Part shown: positions 16,684-25,687 of the stretch, piece after piece | Layout of the letters: each line of letters begins with the position of its first letter | Numbering within the stretch: position 1 is the first letter of the stretch | The notes under the pieces: generated by a model | What the model was told of the DNA's origin: nothing | What the model saw: the letters and a program-made list of their open reading frames with translations, nothing else | Database searches by the model: none | DNA from: Bacteroidota bacterium | GTDB lineage: Bacteria > Bacteroidota > Bacteroidia > Bacteroidales > FEN-979 | Assembly (NCBI GenBank): GCA_026391735.1 | Contig: JAPLDL010000002.1 | Location: forward strand, 1-64,000 | Length of the DNA: 64,000 bases | Direction: 5' to 3' | Translations under genes and position numbers: made by a program

Positions 16684-17244
16684 ATGCCTGAAATAATTCG
16701 TGAAAAGATCATTTTGGGGATCGACCCCGGAACTACCATCATGGGCTACGGAATTATCCGGGTCGATGGAACCAGGATTATTATGCTTGATTTCGGAGTC
16801 TTGAAATTAAACAAATTTGACGACCATCCTTTAAGGCTGAAACTGATATTTGATAAAACCCTCTCACTTATTGAGCAGTATAAACCCGATGAACTTGCCA
16901 TCGAAGCCCAGTTTTTCGGAAAAAATGTACAGTCCATGCTGAAGCTTGGAAGGGCCCAGGGTGTCGCTATAGCCGCAGCATTATCCAGGACCATCCCCAT
17001 ATTCGAATATTCCCCCCGTAAAATCAAACAATCTATTACAGGGAAAGGCGCTGCCTCCAAAGAACAGGTTGCAGCCATGCTTCAGCGATTGCTGCTGCTG
17101 AAAGAAGCACCCGAAAGTTTCGACGCAACGGATGCTTTAGCAGTAGCTGTCTGCCATCACTTCCAGAAAGGAACCGTTGAAACAGGGAAGAAATTTACAG
17201 GATGGAAGAGCTTTTTGACAGCGAATCCGGGAAGAGTTAAGTAA
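16684..17244 (+). CDS. ruvC: Crossover junction endodeoxyribonuclease RuvC
   Basis: RuvC resolves Holliday junctions with RuvAB during recombination and repair. 186 residues, typical length. The four catalytic acids are visible: Asp in LGIDPGTT at about residue 13, Glu in AIEAQFF at about 74, and the two Asps of FDATDALAVAVCHH near 147-150. The Gly/Ala-rich GKGAASKEQV block is also typical. ruvA and ruvB are not nearby, which is usual in this phylum. Start at ATG 16684 preceded by a TAACTTTG element. Confidence 0.96.
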   Translation: MPEIIREKIILGIDPGTTIMGYGIIRVDGTRIIMLDFGVLKLNKFDDHPLRLKLIFDKTLSLIEQYKPDELAIEAQFFGKNVQSMLKLGRAQGVAIAAALSRTIPIFEYSPRKIKQSITGKGAASKEQVAAMLQRLLLLKEAPESFDATDALAVAVCHHFQKGTVETGKKFTGWKSFLTANPGRVK

Positions 17245-17261
17245 CGAAGTAACGAGACAAC

Positions 17262-18440
17262 TTACATAAGCTTCTGATACACCATCCACCAGCGATCGGG
17301 GATGTCGTTGGCGCATGCCTGCTGGTAATCCTTGTAAGAGCAAGGCACCAGGTAATGCCTTTCATATTTGATCTTTTGCTCTGCCGGAAGAGGGATCTCC
17401 ATCCACCAGCGGTCGGTTTTTTTACTTTTAAAGAAAACGATCTCCTCCTTGTGGTCGGTAATGGTAACCCTGTATTTCAGGTAATCTTCTTCGTTTTTAA
17501 ACGGGAAATCATGGGCCCTGTTATAAAATCCGTCGATAAAATACCATATCATCTGCGAAACCAAATGGGCGGTCTGGCCCTGGCGGTCAAATTTTGGATT
17601 TACCTCATAGAATCCAATAGACGTGAGTTTGTCGGAGATCCCTGCATACCTTACGATCTGGCAGGCCTCCTCCCCGTAAAATCCATTCGGGCCGGCATTG
17701 CCATTTCCCGGAGCATCGGAATACCTTACCGCTGAAACATCAAAACTCAGCATATCGGCATTCCTCACAATGGGTTCAACCTCCTCAAGGCTTTCCCTTA
17801 CAATCCCTACCCGGTAAGTATCGAAGAACAGGTTCTTCATCAGCTTTAAAGCATCCTGGTCGATGAAATAACTCTGGTAGCCGATATTTGCATAGTTAAA
17901 GAGGTAATTCGGCTGGTGAAGGATAATGCTGCTGAGAAAAGACTGTGAATCCAGTTCGTTTTCAGTTTTACCCAGGTCGAACATGGGGTCAATCGCTACA
18001 ATATTTATGATCTGACCAAGGCTTTCATATGCTTTATAATTGGCAAAAGTAAGGTCTTGCCCACCACCGAGGATAATCGGGATCACGTTACAGTTGATCA
18101 GCTCGGCTACTGAACTGCTCAGGGCAAAGTAAGTGTCGCTGGGGGAGAATCCTTTCCTGATATTTCCCAGGTCTACAATTTTATTGGCATAGGGCCCCGG
18201 GAACAGCTTGTATAAATAATTCCTCACACTGTCGGGTCCAAGGTCGCAACCCTCATTACCAACTGCATTCCTGTCTTCTTTAACACCAATGATCGCAAGA
18301 TGTGCTTTGGAAAAGTCTGGGAAATTACCGGCTTCGGAATAAATCTCAATGATATTGCCCAGGTGAAGTTGTGACTGCCCCTCATTGGTCATTGGGAATT
18401 CAGTGAGATCAACCGGTGAAAAGAAAGTCGAAATGTCCAT
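17262..18440 (-). CDS. Arginase/formimidoylglutamase (ureohydrolase) family protein with altered metal ligands
   Basis: 392 residues, longer than classical arginases (about 300) because of a C-terminal extension of about 80 residues. The ureohydrolase fold is recognisable, but the metal motifs differ. GGGHS is replaced by GGGQDLT (about residue 130), the DAHxD motif by DPMFD (about 160), and SxDxDxxDP by SFDVSAVRYSDAP (about 230-243). Both His ligands and one Asp are therefore missing. It starts 6 bp after topA on the same strand. Bacteroidota genomes commonly carry such a protein under the formimidoylglutamase name. Whether it is catalytic, uses another metal set, or is a binding protein is open. 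Confidence 0.75.
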   Translation of the reverse strand: MDISTFFSPVDLTEFPMTNEGQSQLHLGNIIEIYSEAGNFPDFSKAHLAIIGVKEDRNAVGNEGCDLGPDSVRNYLYKLFPGPYANKIVDLGNIRKGFSPSDTYFALSSSVAELINCNVIPIILGGGQDLTFANYKAYESLGQIINIVAIDPMFDLGKTENELDSQSFLSSIILHQPNYLFNYANIGYQSYFIDQDALKLMKNLFFDTYRVGIVRESLEEVEPIVRNADMLSFDVSAVRYSDAPGNGNAGPNGFYGEEACQIVRYAGISDKLTSIGFYEVNPKFDRQGQTAHLVSQMIWYFIDGFYNRAHDFPFKNEEDYLKYRVTITDHKEEIVFFKSKKTDRWWMEIPLPAEQKIKYERHYLVPCSYKDYQQACANDIPDRWWMVYQKLM

Positions 18441-18446
18441 GGTTCT

Positions 18447-20765
18447 TTATTTTTTCTTTTTGGATTTCGATTTTGTGGGCTCGCTGGCACTTAGTATCGC
18501 TTTTACATCTTCATAAGTGAGTTCAGCTGCAGTTTTTCCTTTAGGTATCTTGTAGTTTTCTTTTTTGAAGGTAATGTACGGCCCATACCTGCCGTTTAGC
18601 ACCCTGATATCCTTATCCTCGGGATACTCCCTGATCACTTTTTTAATCTCATCATGCCGTTTTTCATGAATTATCTCGATCGCTCTTGCAAGATTTACAC
18701 TGAGCGGGTCATCTGAAACCGGAAGCGAAAAGAAAGCCGATTTATGCTTGATATACGGGCCGAATTTACCAGCTGATACAATGACTTCTGTTCCTTCAAA
18801 ATCTCCAATGGACCTGGGAAGTTTGAAGAGGATCAGGGACTCTTCCAAGCTGATGGTATCAATACTCTGGCCTTTCTTTAATGCTGCAAAGCGGGGTTTT
18901 GCATCATTGTCCGCTTCACCAAGCTGAGCCATTGGACCAAACCGGCCGATCTTAACATAAACATTCAGTCCGGTTGCAGGATCCACACCAAGAAGTTTCT
19001 CACCTTTCACTTTTTTGGTATTCTCCATTGTCCCTTCAATCTTTTCATGAAAGGGAAAATAAAACTCTTTCAGCATATCCTTCCAGGCCAGATTGCCTTC
19101 GGCTATCTCATCAAATTCTTCCTCAACGGTTGCTGTAAAATTGTAATCCAGTATATCATTGAAATTCTGAACCAGGAAACCTGTAACCAAACTGCCGATA
19201 TCGGTAGGGGAAAGCTTTCCTTTTTCATAACCAACAGTCTCCGTTCTGACTTCTTCTTTGATTGTATTTTCTTTCAAACTAAGAAAATCATAGTTTCGCT
19301 GAACACCGGCTCTTTCCTCTTTCACGACATAATCCCTTTTCTGGATTGTAGAGATGATGGGGGCATAGGTAGATGGACGGCCTATTCCAAGTTCTTCCAG
19401 TTTTTTAACCAAAGTTGCTTCCGTATACCGGTAAGGCTGCTGGGTAAATTTTTGCTGGGCAATCATCTCGCTTAACGAAAGTTGTTCCCCGGTCTTCAAC
19501 GGGGGAAGTACGCCTTCCTGGTCCTCGGCAGAATCCTCATCCGTTGACTCCATATATACTTTAAGGAATCCGTCAAAGCGGATCACTTCGCCCCTGGCAA
19601 TAAACTTTTCGGTTTTTCCTGAAATCCCTATCGTTACATTTGTTTTCTCAAGCTCGGCATCAGCCATCTGGGAAGCAATAGTGCGTTTCCAGATCAGGTC
19701 ATACAACCTTTTGCCGGAACGATCAGCTTCAATATTCTTATTGCTCAGGAAAGTTGGGCGAATGGCTTCGTGAGCTTCCTGTGCTCCTTTGGTCTTAGTT
19801 GCATATTTCCTGATCTTCACATATCCCTCACCAAATGTCTCAGTCACTTCCTTCCGGGCCATGGTAAGAGCCATATCGGAAAGATTCACCGAGTCGGTCC
19901 TCATATAAGTTATCTTCCCCGATTCATACAGTTCCTGTGCCACACGCATGGTATTGGCTACAGAAAACCCCAGTTTGCGTGAAGCTTCCTGCTGAAGTGT
20001 CGAAGTAGTGAACGGTGGCGCCGGGGACTTCCTGGCCGGTTTTGTTTCCACATCTTCAACAGTGTAACTAACGTTTATGCACTGTTTCAGAAAATTAAAT
20101 GCTTCTTCTTTCGACTGGAATCTCTTGTTCAATTCGGCGCTTACAGTTTTCAGTCTCTTTCCTTCCTGAACAATAAATTCACCGGTTACTCGGTATGTCG
20201 AGACAGTCTGGAAATTCCTGATCTCGTCTTCCCTTTCTACAATAAGCCTTACTGCAACAGACTGCACCCTGCCGGCCGATAATGATGGTTTGATCTTTTT
20301 CCATAACAGAGGTGAAAGCTCAAAGCCAACCAGGCGGTCGAGTACCCTGCGGGCTTGCTGTGCATCAACGAGATGCATATCAAGTTCCCTTGGATTTTCG
20401 ATGGCTTCGAGTATAGCTGATTTTGTAATTTCGTGGAATGCAATCCGCCTTGTATTTTCTTTCTTTAACCCCAGGGTTTCCATAAGATGCCAGGCAATGG
20501 CTTCACCTTCGCGATCCTCGTCAGATGCCAGCCATATATATTCGCTGTCATGGGCAAGCTTTTTCAGTTCTCCGACAATTTTCTTTTTATCAGGGGAGAC
20601 AACGTATTTCGGTTCAAAACCATGCTCCACATCCACCCCCAGATCCTTTTTGGAAAGATCAGCCACATGGCCCATGCATGATCTGACAATAAAATCGTTC
20701 CCAAGGAATCCGCCGATGGTCTTTGCTTTCGCGGGAGACTCAACAATTACTAAGTTCTTCGTCAT
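18447..20765 (-). CDS. topA: DNA topoisomerase I
   Basis: Type IA topoisomerase that relaxes negative supercoils. About 772 residues from the ATG at 20765 (MTKNLVIVESPAKAK); an ATG 18 bp upstream is in frame but does not extend conserved sequence. TOPRIM domain at residues 1-130 with the DEDREGEAIAWH block, then the catalytic Tyr in ITYMRTDS at about residue 295, and SAGRVQSVAVRLIVERE near 165. Instead of the zinc fingers of E. coli TopA, the C-terminus carries repeated GRFGP/GKFGPY/GRYGPYI units (about 595-750) and ends in a Lys/Ser-rich tail, the usual Bacteroidota arrangement. The ureohydrolase-like gene follows after 6 bp. Confidence 0.97.
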   Translation of the reverse strand: MTKNLVIVESPAKAKTIGGFLGNDFIVRSCMGHVADLSKKDLGVDVEHGFEPKYVVSPDKKKIVGELKKLAHDSEYIWLASDEDREGEAIAWHLMETLGLKKENTRRIAFHEITKSAILEAIENPRELDMHLVDAQQARRVLDRLVGFELSPLLWKKIKPSLSAGRVQSVAVRLIVEREDEIRNFQTVSTYRVTGEFIVQEGKRLKTVSAELNKRFQSKEEAFNFLKQCINVSYTVEDVETKPARKSPAPPFTTSTLQQEASRKLGFSVANTMRVAQELYESGKITYMRTDSVNLSDMALTMARKEVTETFGEGYVKIRKYATKTKGAQEAHEAIRPTFLSNKNIEADRSGKRLYDLIWKRTIASQMADAELEKTNVTIGISGKTEKFIARGEVIRFDGFLKVYMESTDEDSAEDQEGVLPPLKTGEQLSLSEMIAQQKFTQQPYRYTEATLVKKLEELGIGRPSTYAPIISTIQKRDYVVKEERAGVQRNYDFLSLKENTIKEEVRTETVGYEKGKLSPTDIGSLVTGFLVQNFNDILDYNFTATVEEEFDEIAEGNLAWKDMLKEFYFPFHEKIEGTMENTKKVKGEKLLGVDPATGLNVYVKIGRFGPMAQLGEADNDAKPRFAALKKGQSIDTISLEESLILFKLPRSIGDFEGTEVIVSAGKFGPYIKHKSAFFSLPVSDDPLSVNLARAIEIIHEKRHDEIKKVIREYPEDKDIRVLNGRYGPYITFKKENYKIPKGKTAAELTYEDVKAILSASEPTKSKSKKKK

Positions 20766-20798
20766 AAAAGTACTGGATTTCAATTCCCAATCCGGTTA

Positions 20799-20806
20799 CA
20801 AAAGTA
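20799..20806 (-). promoter_or_regulatory. -7 element TACTTTTG of topA
   Basis: A perfect TAnnTTTG octamer on the minus strand, 33 bp before the topA ATG at 20765. The miaB -7 element lies back to back with it on the other strand. Confidence 0.45.
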
Positions 20807-20825
20807 CGACAATTAACATAATACG

Positions 20826-20833
20826 TACCTTTG
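20826..20833 (+). promoter_or_regulatory. -7 element TACCTTTG of miaB
   Basis: A perfect TAnnTTTG octamer 44 bp before the miaB ATG. No clear -33 TTG. The promoter region is shared with divergent topA. Confidence 0.5.
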
Positions 20834-20877
20834 TGCCCCATTTAATCCTTAATCCGCCTAAGTGGGAAAGGTGATAT

Positions 20878-22212
20878 ATGACAGAAAATAAAATCAGGAA
20901 ATTCTATATCGAGACCTATGGCTGTCAGATGAATTTTTCTGACAGTGAGATCGTTGCATCAATTCTTACCGATGGGGGGTTCCAGGCCTCCGGTAACCTT
21001 CAGGAAGCTGATATTGTATTACTGAATACCTGTTCCATAAGGGAGCATGCCGAGGACAGGGTTCGAAAACGACTTCATTACTTCCGCTCGTTGAAGAAGA
21101 AAAACCCGGGACTTACCATTGGCTTGCTCGGGTGCATGGCTGAACGGACGAAATTCGCCCTGATGGAAGAAGAACAGCTGCTGGATGTGATTGCCGGACC
21201 TGATTCCTACCGTCACCTTCCAGGCTTACTGGAGCAGGCGGGTTCAGGACAAAGGGCTATTGACACAATTCTTTCAGCGGATGAGACATATGCTGATATC
21301 AATCCCGTGAGGCTTGATTCTAACGGGATCTCATCCTTTATCTCGATCATGCGCGGATGTGAGAATTTCTGCTCTTACTGTGTAGTGCCTTATGCACGCG
21401 GACAGGAACGCAGCCGTGATCCGGAAACCGTGATCCGGGAATCGAGAGATTTGTTCATACAGGGATACAGGGAAGTTACCCTGCTGGGCCAGAATGTGAA
21501 TTCTTACTTTTGGAAAGAAGGGAATGAAACAGTGAACTTTCCGGGTCTTCTTGAACGGATCGCGGTTCTCGATCCACAGCTGAGAGTGCGGTTTGCGACT
21601 TCTCATCCCAAAGATCTGAGCCTCGAAGTCATTGAAATAATTGAAAAGTATCCGAATATCTGCAAAGCCATCCATCTTCCTGTCCAAAGCGGAAGCGACA
21701 AGATCCTGGATAAAATGAACCGTAAGTATACCCGCGAGGAATACCTCGGGAAGATCAGGACTATTCGCAGTAAGATTCCAGGATGTGCAATATCCACCGA
21801 TATAATTACCGGTTTCTGTGATGAGACAGAAGAAGATCATAAACAAACCCTTGAGCTGATGAAGGAAGCAGCATTCGACTTTGCCTTTACCTTCAAGTAT
21901 TCCGAAAGGCCTCAAACCATTGCTGCTGAACAATATGAAGATAACGTACCTGCCCCGGTAAAGGAAAGAAGATTGAGGGAGATCATTGAACTGCAGCAGG
22001 AACTTTCATCAGCCAGCAACCACAGGGACCTTGGTGAAACATTTGAGGTACTTATTGAAGGTGAATCGAAGCGCAGTGACAAACAATATTTCGGCAGGAA
22101 CTCCCAGAACAAAGTGATGGTGTTTCCTAAAACATCCCTGAAACCCGGGGAATATGTAAAAGTGAAGGTAAAAAGGGTCACTTCTGCCACTCTGATAGGC
22201 GAGGCAATATAA
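20878..22212 (+). CDS. miaB: tRNA-2-methylthio-N6-dimethylallyladenosine synthase
   Basis: Radical-SAM methylthiotransferase that adds a methylthio group to i6A37 of tRNAs. 444 residues with all three parts: an N-terminal UPF0004 domain starting at ETYGCQMNFSDSE with its three cluster-binding Cys (C15, C51 in LNTCSIRE, and the Cys of LLGCMAERT), the radical-SAM core with CENFCSYCVVPYARG (CxxxCxxC) at about 160-175, and a C-terminal TRAM domain from about 375. Cytoplasmic. Divergent from topA across 112 bp. No anomaly seen. Confidence 0.97.
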   Translation: MTENKIRKFYIETYGCQMNFSDSEIVASILTDGGFQASGNLQEADIVLLNTCSIREHAEDRVRKRLHYFRSLKKKNPGLTIGLLGCMAERTKFALMEEEQLLDVIAGPDSYRHLPGLLEQAGSGQRAIDTILSADETYADINPVRLDSNGISSFISIMRGCENFCSYCVVPYARGQERSRDPETVIRESRDLFIQGYREVTLLGQNVNSYFWKEGNETVNFPGLLERIAVLDPQLRVRFATSHPKDLSLEVIEIIEKYPNICKAIHLPVQSGSDKILDKMNRKYTREEYLGKIRTIRSKIPGCAISTDIITGFCDETEEDHKQTLELMKEAAFDFAFTFKYSERPQTIAAEQYEDNVPAPVKERRLREIIELQQELSSASNHRDLGETFEVLIEGESKRSDKQYFGRNSQNKVMVFPKTSLKPGEYVKVKVKRVTSATLIGEAI

Positions 22213-22222
22213 GACCTTATCT

Positions 22223-22262
22223 TGCTGAATATCTGATATTTGATATCTGACAATCTGACATC
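22223..22262. repeat. Short reiterated-word intergenic repeat (ATCTGATAT type)
   Basis: Between miaB and the wza-like gene, variants of ATATCTGAT/ATATCTGAC occur four times in about 40 bp. The same word ATCTGATATCTG forms the arms of the palindrome at 44670-44720. Confidence 0.5.
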
Positions 22263-22306
22263 CGCAGTAAGATATTGTCATGAAAATTTTAGGATGTTTC
22301 ATGCAT

Positions 22307-22339
22307 TTTGTTAGTTTTGCCTGAAATTCCTTAATTTTG
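22307..22339 (+). promoter_or_regulatory. Promoter of the polysaccharide export operon (TTTG ... TAATTTTG)
   Basis: TTTG at 22307-22310 and a perfect TAATTTTG at 22332-22339 are 21 bp apart, and the -7 element ends 21 bp before the ATG at 22361. A second TAGTTTTG at 22312-22319 lies further upstream. Confidence 0.65.
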
Positions 22340-22360
22340 CACCTTCAATTTCAGCAATAT

Positions 22361-23161
22361 ATGAAGCATACGCTCAAACTGCTAACAAAAGTAGCTTTCC
22401 TGCTCCTGATTTTTTCCATCGTCCTTTCTTCCTGCGTCCCCCAGAAAAAAATCCTCTACCTCCAGAAGCAGCAAGAGAAAGATACCACCAGTCTGTATTC
22501 CCACAAACATCCGCCCGACTACAGGATACAACCCAGGGATAATGTGTATATCAGGCTGTTCACACTGGATGAAAAAAGCAATCTGTATTTCAACAAACAA
22601 TCGGGTTCAAGCAATTATAACGATTATGCCAATGATGCCAGCATCTACCTTAACTCTTATTCCGTAAGTCCTGACGGGTATATCGATTTCCCGGTCGTAG
22701 GCAAGATCATGATCAAAGACCTTACCGTTTCCCAGGTCAAGGACGTTCTTCAGAAACTTGTGGACGAATATCTTAGGGAAACCGTAGTGGTTGTGAAAAT
22801 GGTCAACTTTAAAATCACTATTGTTGGTGAGGTTAACCATCCTGGTGAGTTTACAATTTATGCCGATAAGATCAATTTTTTTGAGGCAATTTCCCTGGCT
22901 AATGACATCACTGAATTCGGGAACAGGAACAAAGTCCACCTGATACGTCAAACGCCTGGCGGCTCAAGAGCGTTCACGCTGGATATGACCTCTGACAATT
23001 TCCTGAAGTCAGACCAGTTCTACCTTCAGCCCAACGACATTATTTACATTCAACCCCTGGGTTACAAACGATGGGGACTGGGTTCGACTTTCCCATGGGC
23101 TATCGTGATTGCAGCTATTTCCACCGGCCTGCTTTTAATTACATATGCCAAATCATTATAA
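22361..23161 (+). CDS. wza: Polysaccharide export lipoprotein, Wza/BexD family
   Basis: About 266 residues from the ATG at 22361 (MKHTLKLL); an upstream in-frame ATG at 22337 overlaps the promoter and is unlikely. The signal peptide ends in a lipobox, LSSCVP. A Poly_export domain follows (YRIQPRDNVYIRLF, about residues 50-150), then an SLBB domain (ITIVGEVNHPGEFTIY, about 160-215). A C-terminal hydrophobic helix is present, as in Bacteroidota Wza-like proteins. It should form the outer-membrane or periplasmic part of an exopolysaccharide/capsule exporter together with the Wzc-like kinase 18 bp downstream. No glycosyltransferase or Wzx/Wzy gene is adjacent. Confidence 0.88.
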   Translation: MKHTLKLLTKVAFLLLIFSIVLSSCVPQKKILYLQKQQEKDTTSLYSHKHPPDYRIQPRDNVYIRLFTLDEKSNLYFNKQSGSSNYNDYANDASIYLNSYSVSPDGYIDFPVVGKIMIKDLTVSQVKDVLQKLVDEYLRETVVVVKMVNFKITIVGEVNHPGEFTIYADKINFFEAISLANDITEFGNRNKVHLIRQTPGGSRAFTLDMTSDNFLKSDQFYLQPNDIIYIQPLGYKRWGLGSTFPWAIVIAAISTGLLLITYAKSL

Positions 23162-23179
23162 CAAACAAATTCATCTTTT

Positions 23180-25672
23180 GTGAACGATAATCTCCAGGAC
23201 TTCCAGCAGCAGCAGCAACAGTCGGTCGACTATAAGCTTCTGCTTTTTAAATTTTACCGTTACTGGTATTTCTTTGCAATCACGGTGTTCATTGCCCTGA
23301 TCATTGCCTTTATCTTCAACAAATACACCAGCCCGGTATATGAAGTTAAAACCTCTATCCTGATCAAGGATAAGTCGGAGAACAAACTCAATGCACAATC
23401 TATTATGGGGTTGGGCGGACTAAATAACATGCAAAACCTCCAGAACGAGATCGGAGTCCTGTCTTCTTATACCCTGACTTACCGAACGATTTCCAAAATC
23501 GGATTTGAAGTATCCTATTTCAGCGAAGAAAATTTTATCGGGAAAGAACTATACAGAGAAACACCGTTCGTTGTTGAAATGGATACAACTTATCCCCAGC
23601 CAGTCAATATGCGGTTTAATGTTTCAATCGGTTCGAAAGACAAATACCGACTGGAAGCCAAAGAAGAAGACATCAGATTTTACAACTTTTCAAAAAAGGA
23701 AAAGATTGCAGGTCGCAAAGAACGGGTTGCAATTGACGATAATTTTGAATTCGGAAGATGGGTGCAGGGTAATAATTTCCGCTTCAGGATCCTACTTACC
23801 CCTTTGTTTAATCCCCAGTCAGACCTAAGCCGGTCCTTCTACTTTCAATTGAATGATTATGAATCCCTTGTAAACCAATTTAAAGGATTCAGCCTTGAAC
23901 CTATCAACAAGGAGGCATCCATCGTGGAGATCAAGCTGAAAGGCGGTAATGTGAATAAACTGGTCGATTTCCTGAATGCACTTTCAAGGGAATACCTGGC
24001 CAAGGACCTTGAACGTAAAAACCTTGTTGCCGGCCGTACAATTAAATTCATCGATAACGAACTGCAGGATATCAGCGACACCCTTCACTCGACAGAGAAA
24101 GCTCTAGAGGTTTTCCGTACAAACAAGGAGATCATGAACCTGGATGATGTAAGCAAACAGGTTTTTGAGAAGATGATGGAACTTCAGGATGAAAAGGCGG
24201 TCTTGATGGTGCAGTCAAAATATCTTACCAACCTTTACCAGTACCTTGAAAAGAACCAGAAACTTGATGAGCTTGTGGTTCCTGCTTCCATGGGAGTTGA
24301 AAACCCCATGCTCAACGATCTTACCATGAAGCTTACCGACCTCTATACAAAACGTACAGAGATCTCACAGTACTCAAAAGGTAAAAACCCTACTCTGGTT
24401 TCTATCGATCAGCAGATCGCCACCATTAAGAACGCCCTGGTCGAAAATATTAAAAGCGCGATCAACACCAACAATATTGCATTAAAAGAAATCAACGACA
24501 GGGTAAGCCAGATGACTACAAGAATCAGTACCCTGCCCGAAACCCAGAGGGTTCTGTTCGGCATTGAACGCAGGTTCAAACTTACCGATGCGATCTATAC
24601 TTTCCTGATGCAAAAACGCTCTGAGGCCCAGATCACACAGGCATCAAACCTTTCCGACAATGAAGTGGTCGATTCGGCCATGGGAGGCTCCACCCCTGTC
24701 TTCCCAAAGAAAAGCCTCAACTACATCATCGCGCTGATCCTGGGTATTATCCTTCCCATCATTTACATTCTTGGCAAAGATTATTTCAATGACAAGATCA
24801 TGGAAAAGGAGGATATTGAAAGGATCACCAAACTGCCTATTGTAGGTCATATCATTCATTCCGACAAGAAAAGCGATATTGTCGTTATTGACTCCCCGAA
24901 ATCAACGATTGCAGAGTCTTTCCGCTCTTTGCGAACAAATATCAATTTCCTGCTGCAGGGCAAGGAAAGGATCACGGTCCTGGTCACGGCCGATATGGTA
25001 AGTGCCGGTAAGACCTTTACTTCCATAAACCTGGCTTCCATCTATGCCATGTACGGAAAGAAAACCCTTCTGATGGGTTTTGACCTTCGTAAACCCAAGA
25101 TATACCAGGACTTCGCTCTTACCAATTCCGAGGGGATCTCTTCCTACCTCATTAATAAAAGTAAAATTGAAGACATTATCCAGTTTTCGGGGATCGAGAA
25201 CCTGGATATCATCATGGCAGGCCCTGTCCCCCCGAACCCTGCGGAACTTATTGCTTCGGCTAAATGCACCGAGATGTTCACAAGACTTAAAGAGATGTAC
25301 GATTATATCATTATTGATACCCCTCCCGTGGGCCTGGTTACAGATGCTTTCCTGTTAATGAAATATGCCGATGCAAACCTCTTCCTTGTCAGGCAGAACT
25401 ATACACATAAAAAGATCTTTGGCAGTATTATCAAGGACATAGAAAAACGCAACATCCCCGGCCTGGCTATATTGGTTAACGACGTCAAACTCACAGCCAG
25501 TTCTTACGGGTATGGCTATGGATATGGCTACGGATACGGGTATGGATATGGTTACGGCTATGGTTACGGCTATGGTTATGGATATGGGTATGGCTATGGT
25601 TATTATTCCGATGACAAGGAATCGTCGAAAAAGAAAAAATCAACACTGCAGAAAATTTTCGGCAAAGCTTAA
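23180..25672 (+). CDS. wzc: Wzc-like chain-length determinant / tyrosine autokinase with poly-(Tyr-Gly) tail
   Basis: 830 residues from a GTG at 23180. Order: a cytoplasmic Gln-rich N-terminus, TM1 (about 33-50), a periplasmic Wzz domain with coiled coil (about 60-510), TM2 (about 513-533), and a BY-kinase domain. The kinase has Walker A VSAGKTFTS (about 610), Walker A' LLMGFDLRKPKI (about 632) and Walker B YIIIDTPP (about 712). After residue 775 comes a tail of 16 consecutive Tyr-Gly pairs ending in Tyr-Tyr, then a Lys-rich end. In this family a C-terminal Tyr cluster is autophosphorylated and controls polymer length; here it is unusually long and regular. Operonic with the Wza-like gene, and cysD follows 15 bp later. 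Confidence 0.9.
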   Translation: MNDNLQDFQQQQQQSVDYKLLLFKFYRYWYFFAITVFIALIIAFIFNKYTSPVYEVKTSILIKDKSENKLNAQSIMGLGGLNNMQNLQNEIGVLSSYTLTYRTISKIGFEVSYFSEENFIGKELYRETPFVVEMDTTYPQPVNMRFNVSIGSKDKYRLEAKEEDIRFYNFSKKEKIAGRKERVAIDDNFEFGRWVQGNNFRFRILLTPLFNPQSDLSRSFYFQLNDYESLVNQFKGFSLEPINKEASIVEIKLKGGNVNKLVDFLNALSREYLAKDLERKNLVAGRTIKFIDNELQDISDTLHSTEKALEVFRTNKEIMNLDDVSKQVFEKMMELQDEKAVLMVQSKYLTNLYQYLEKNQKLDELVVPASMGVENPMLNDLTMKLTDLYTKRTEISQYSKGKNPTLVSIDQQIATIKNALVENIKSAINTNNIALKEINDRVSQMTTRISTLPETQRVLFGIERRFKLTDAIYTFLMQKRSEAQITQASNLSDNEVVDSAMGGSTPVFPKKSLNYIIALILGIILPIIYILGKDYFNDKIMEKEDIERITKLPIVGHIIHSDKKSDIVVIDSPKSTIAESFRSLRTNINFLLQGKERITVLVTADMVSAGKTFTSINLASIYAMYGKKTLLMGFDLRKPKIYQDFALTNSEGISSYLINKSKIEDIIQFSGIENLDIIMAGPVPPNPAELIASAKCTEMFTRLKEMYDYIIIDTPPVGLVTDAFLLMKYADANLFLVRQNYTHKKIFGSIIKDIEKRNIPGLAILVNDVKLTASSYGYGYGYGYGYGYGYGYGYGYGYGYGYGYGYGYYSDDKESSKKKKSTLQKIFGKA
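25505..25606 (+). repeat. Coding tandem repeat, (TAY GGN)16 plus two Tyr codons
   Basis: Sixteen consecutive Tyr-Gly codon pairs followed by TAT TAT at the 3' end of the wzc-like gene. Third positions vary freely (TAT/TAC; GGT, GGC, GGA and GGG all used), so the DNA is not a perfect microsatellite and the amino-acid pattern appears to be maintained. Confidence 0.95.
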
Positions 25673-25687
25673 GTTTGTAGGGAAAGC

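Noticed and set aside
25505-25606. Tyr-Gly codon repeat considered as a non-coding microsatellite or CRISPR-like array
   Set aside because: It is in frame with a complete kinase gene, has variable third codon positions and has no spacers, so it is coding sequence.
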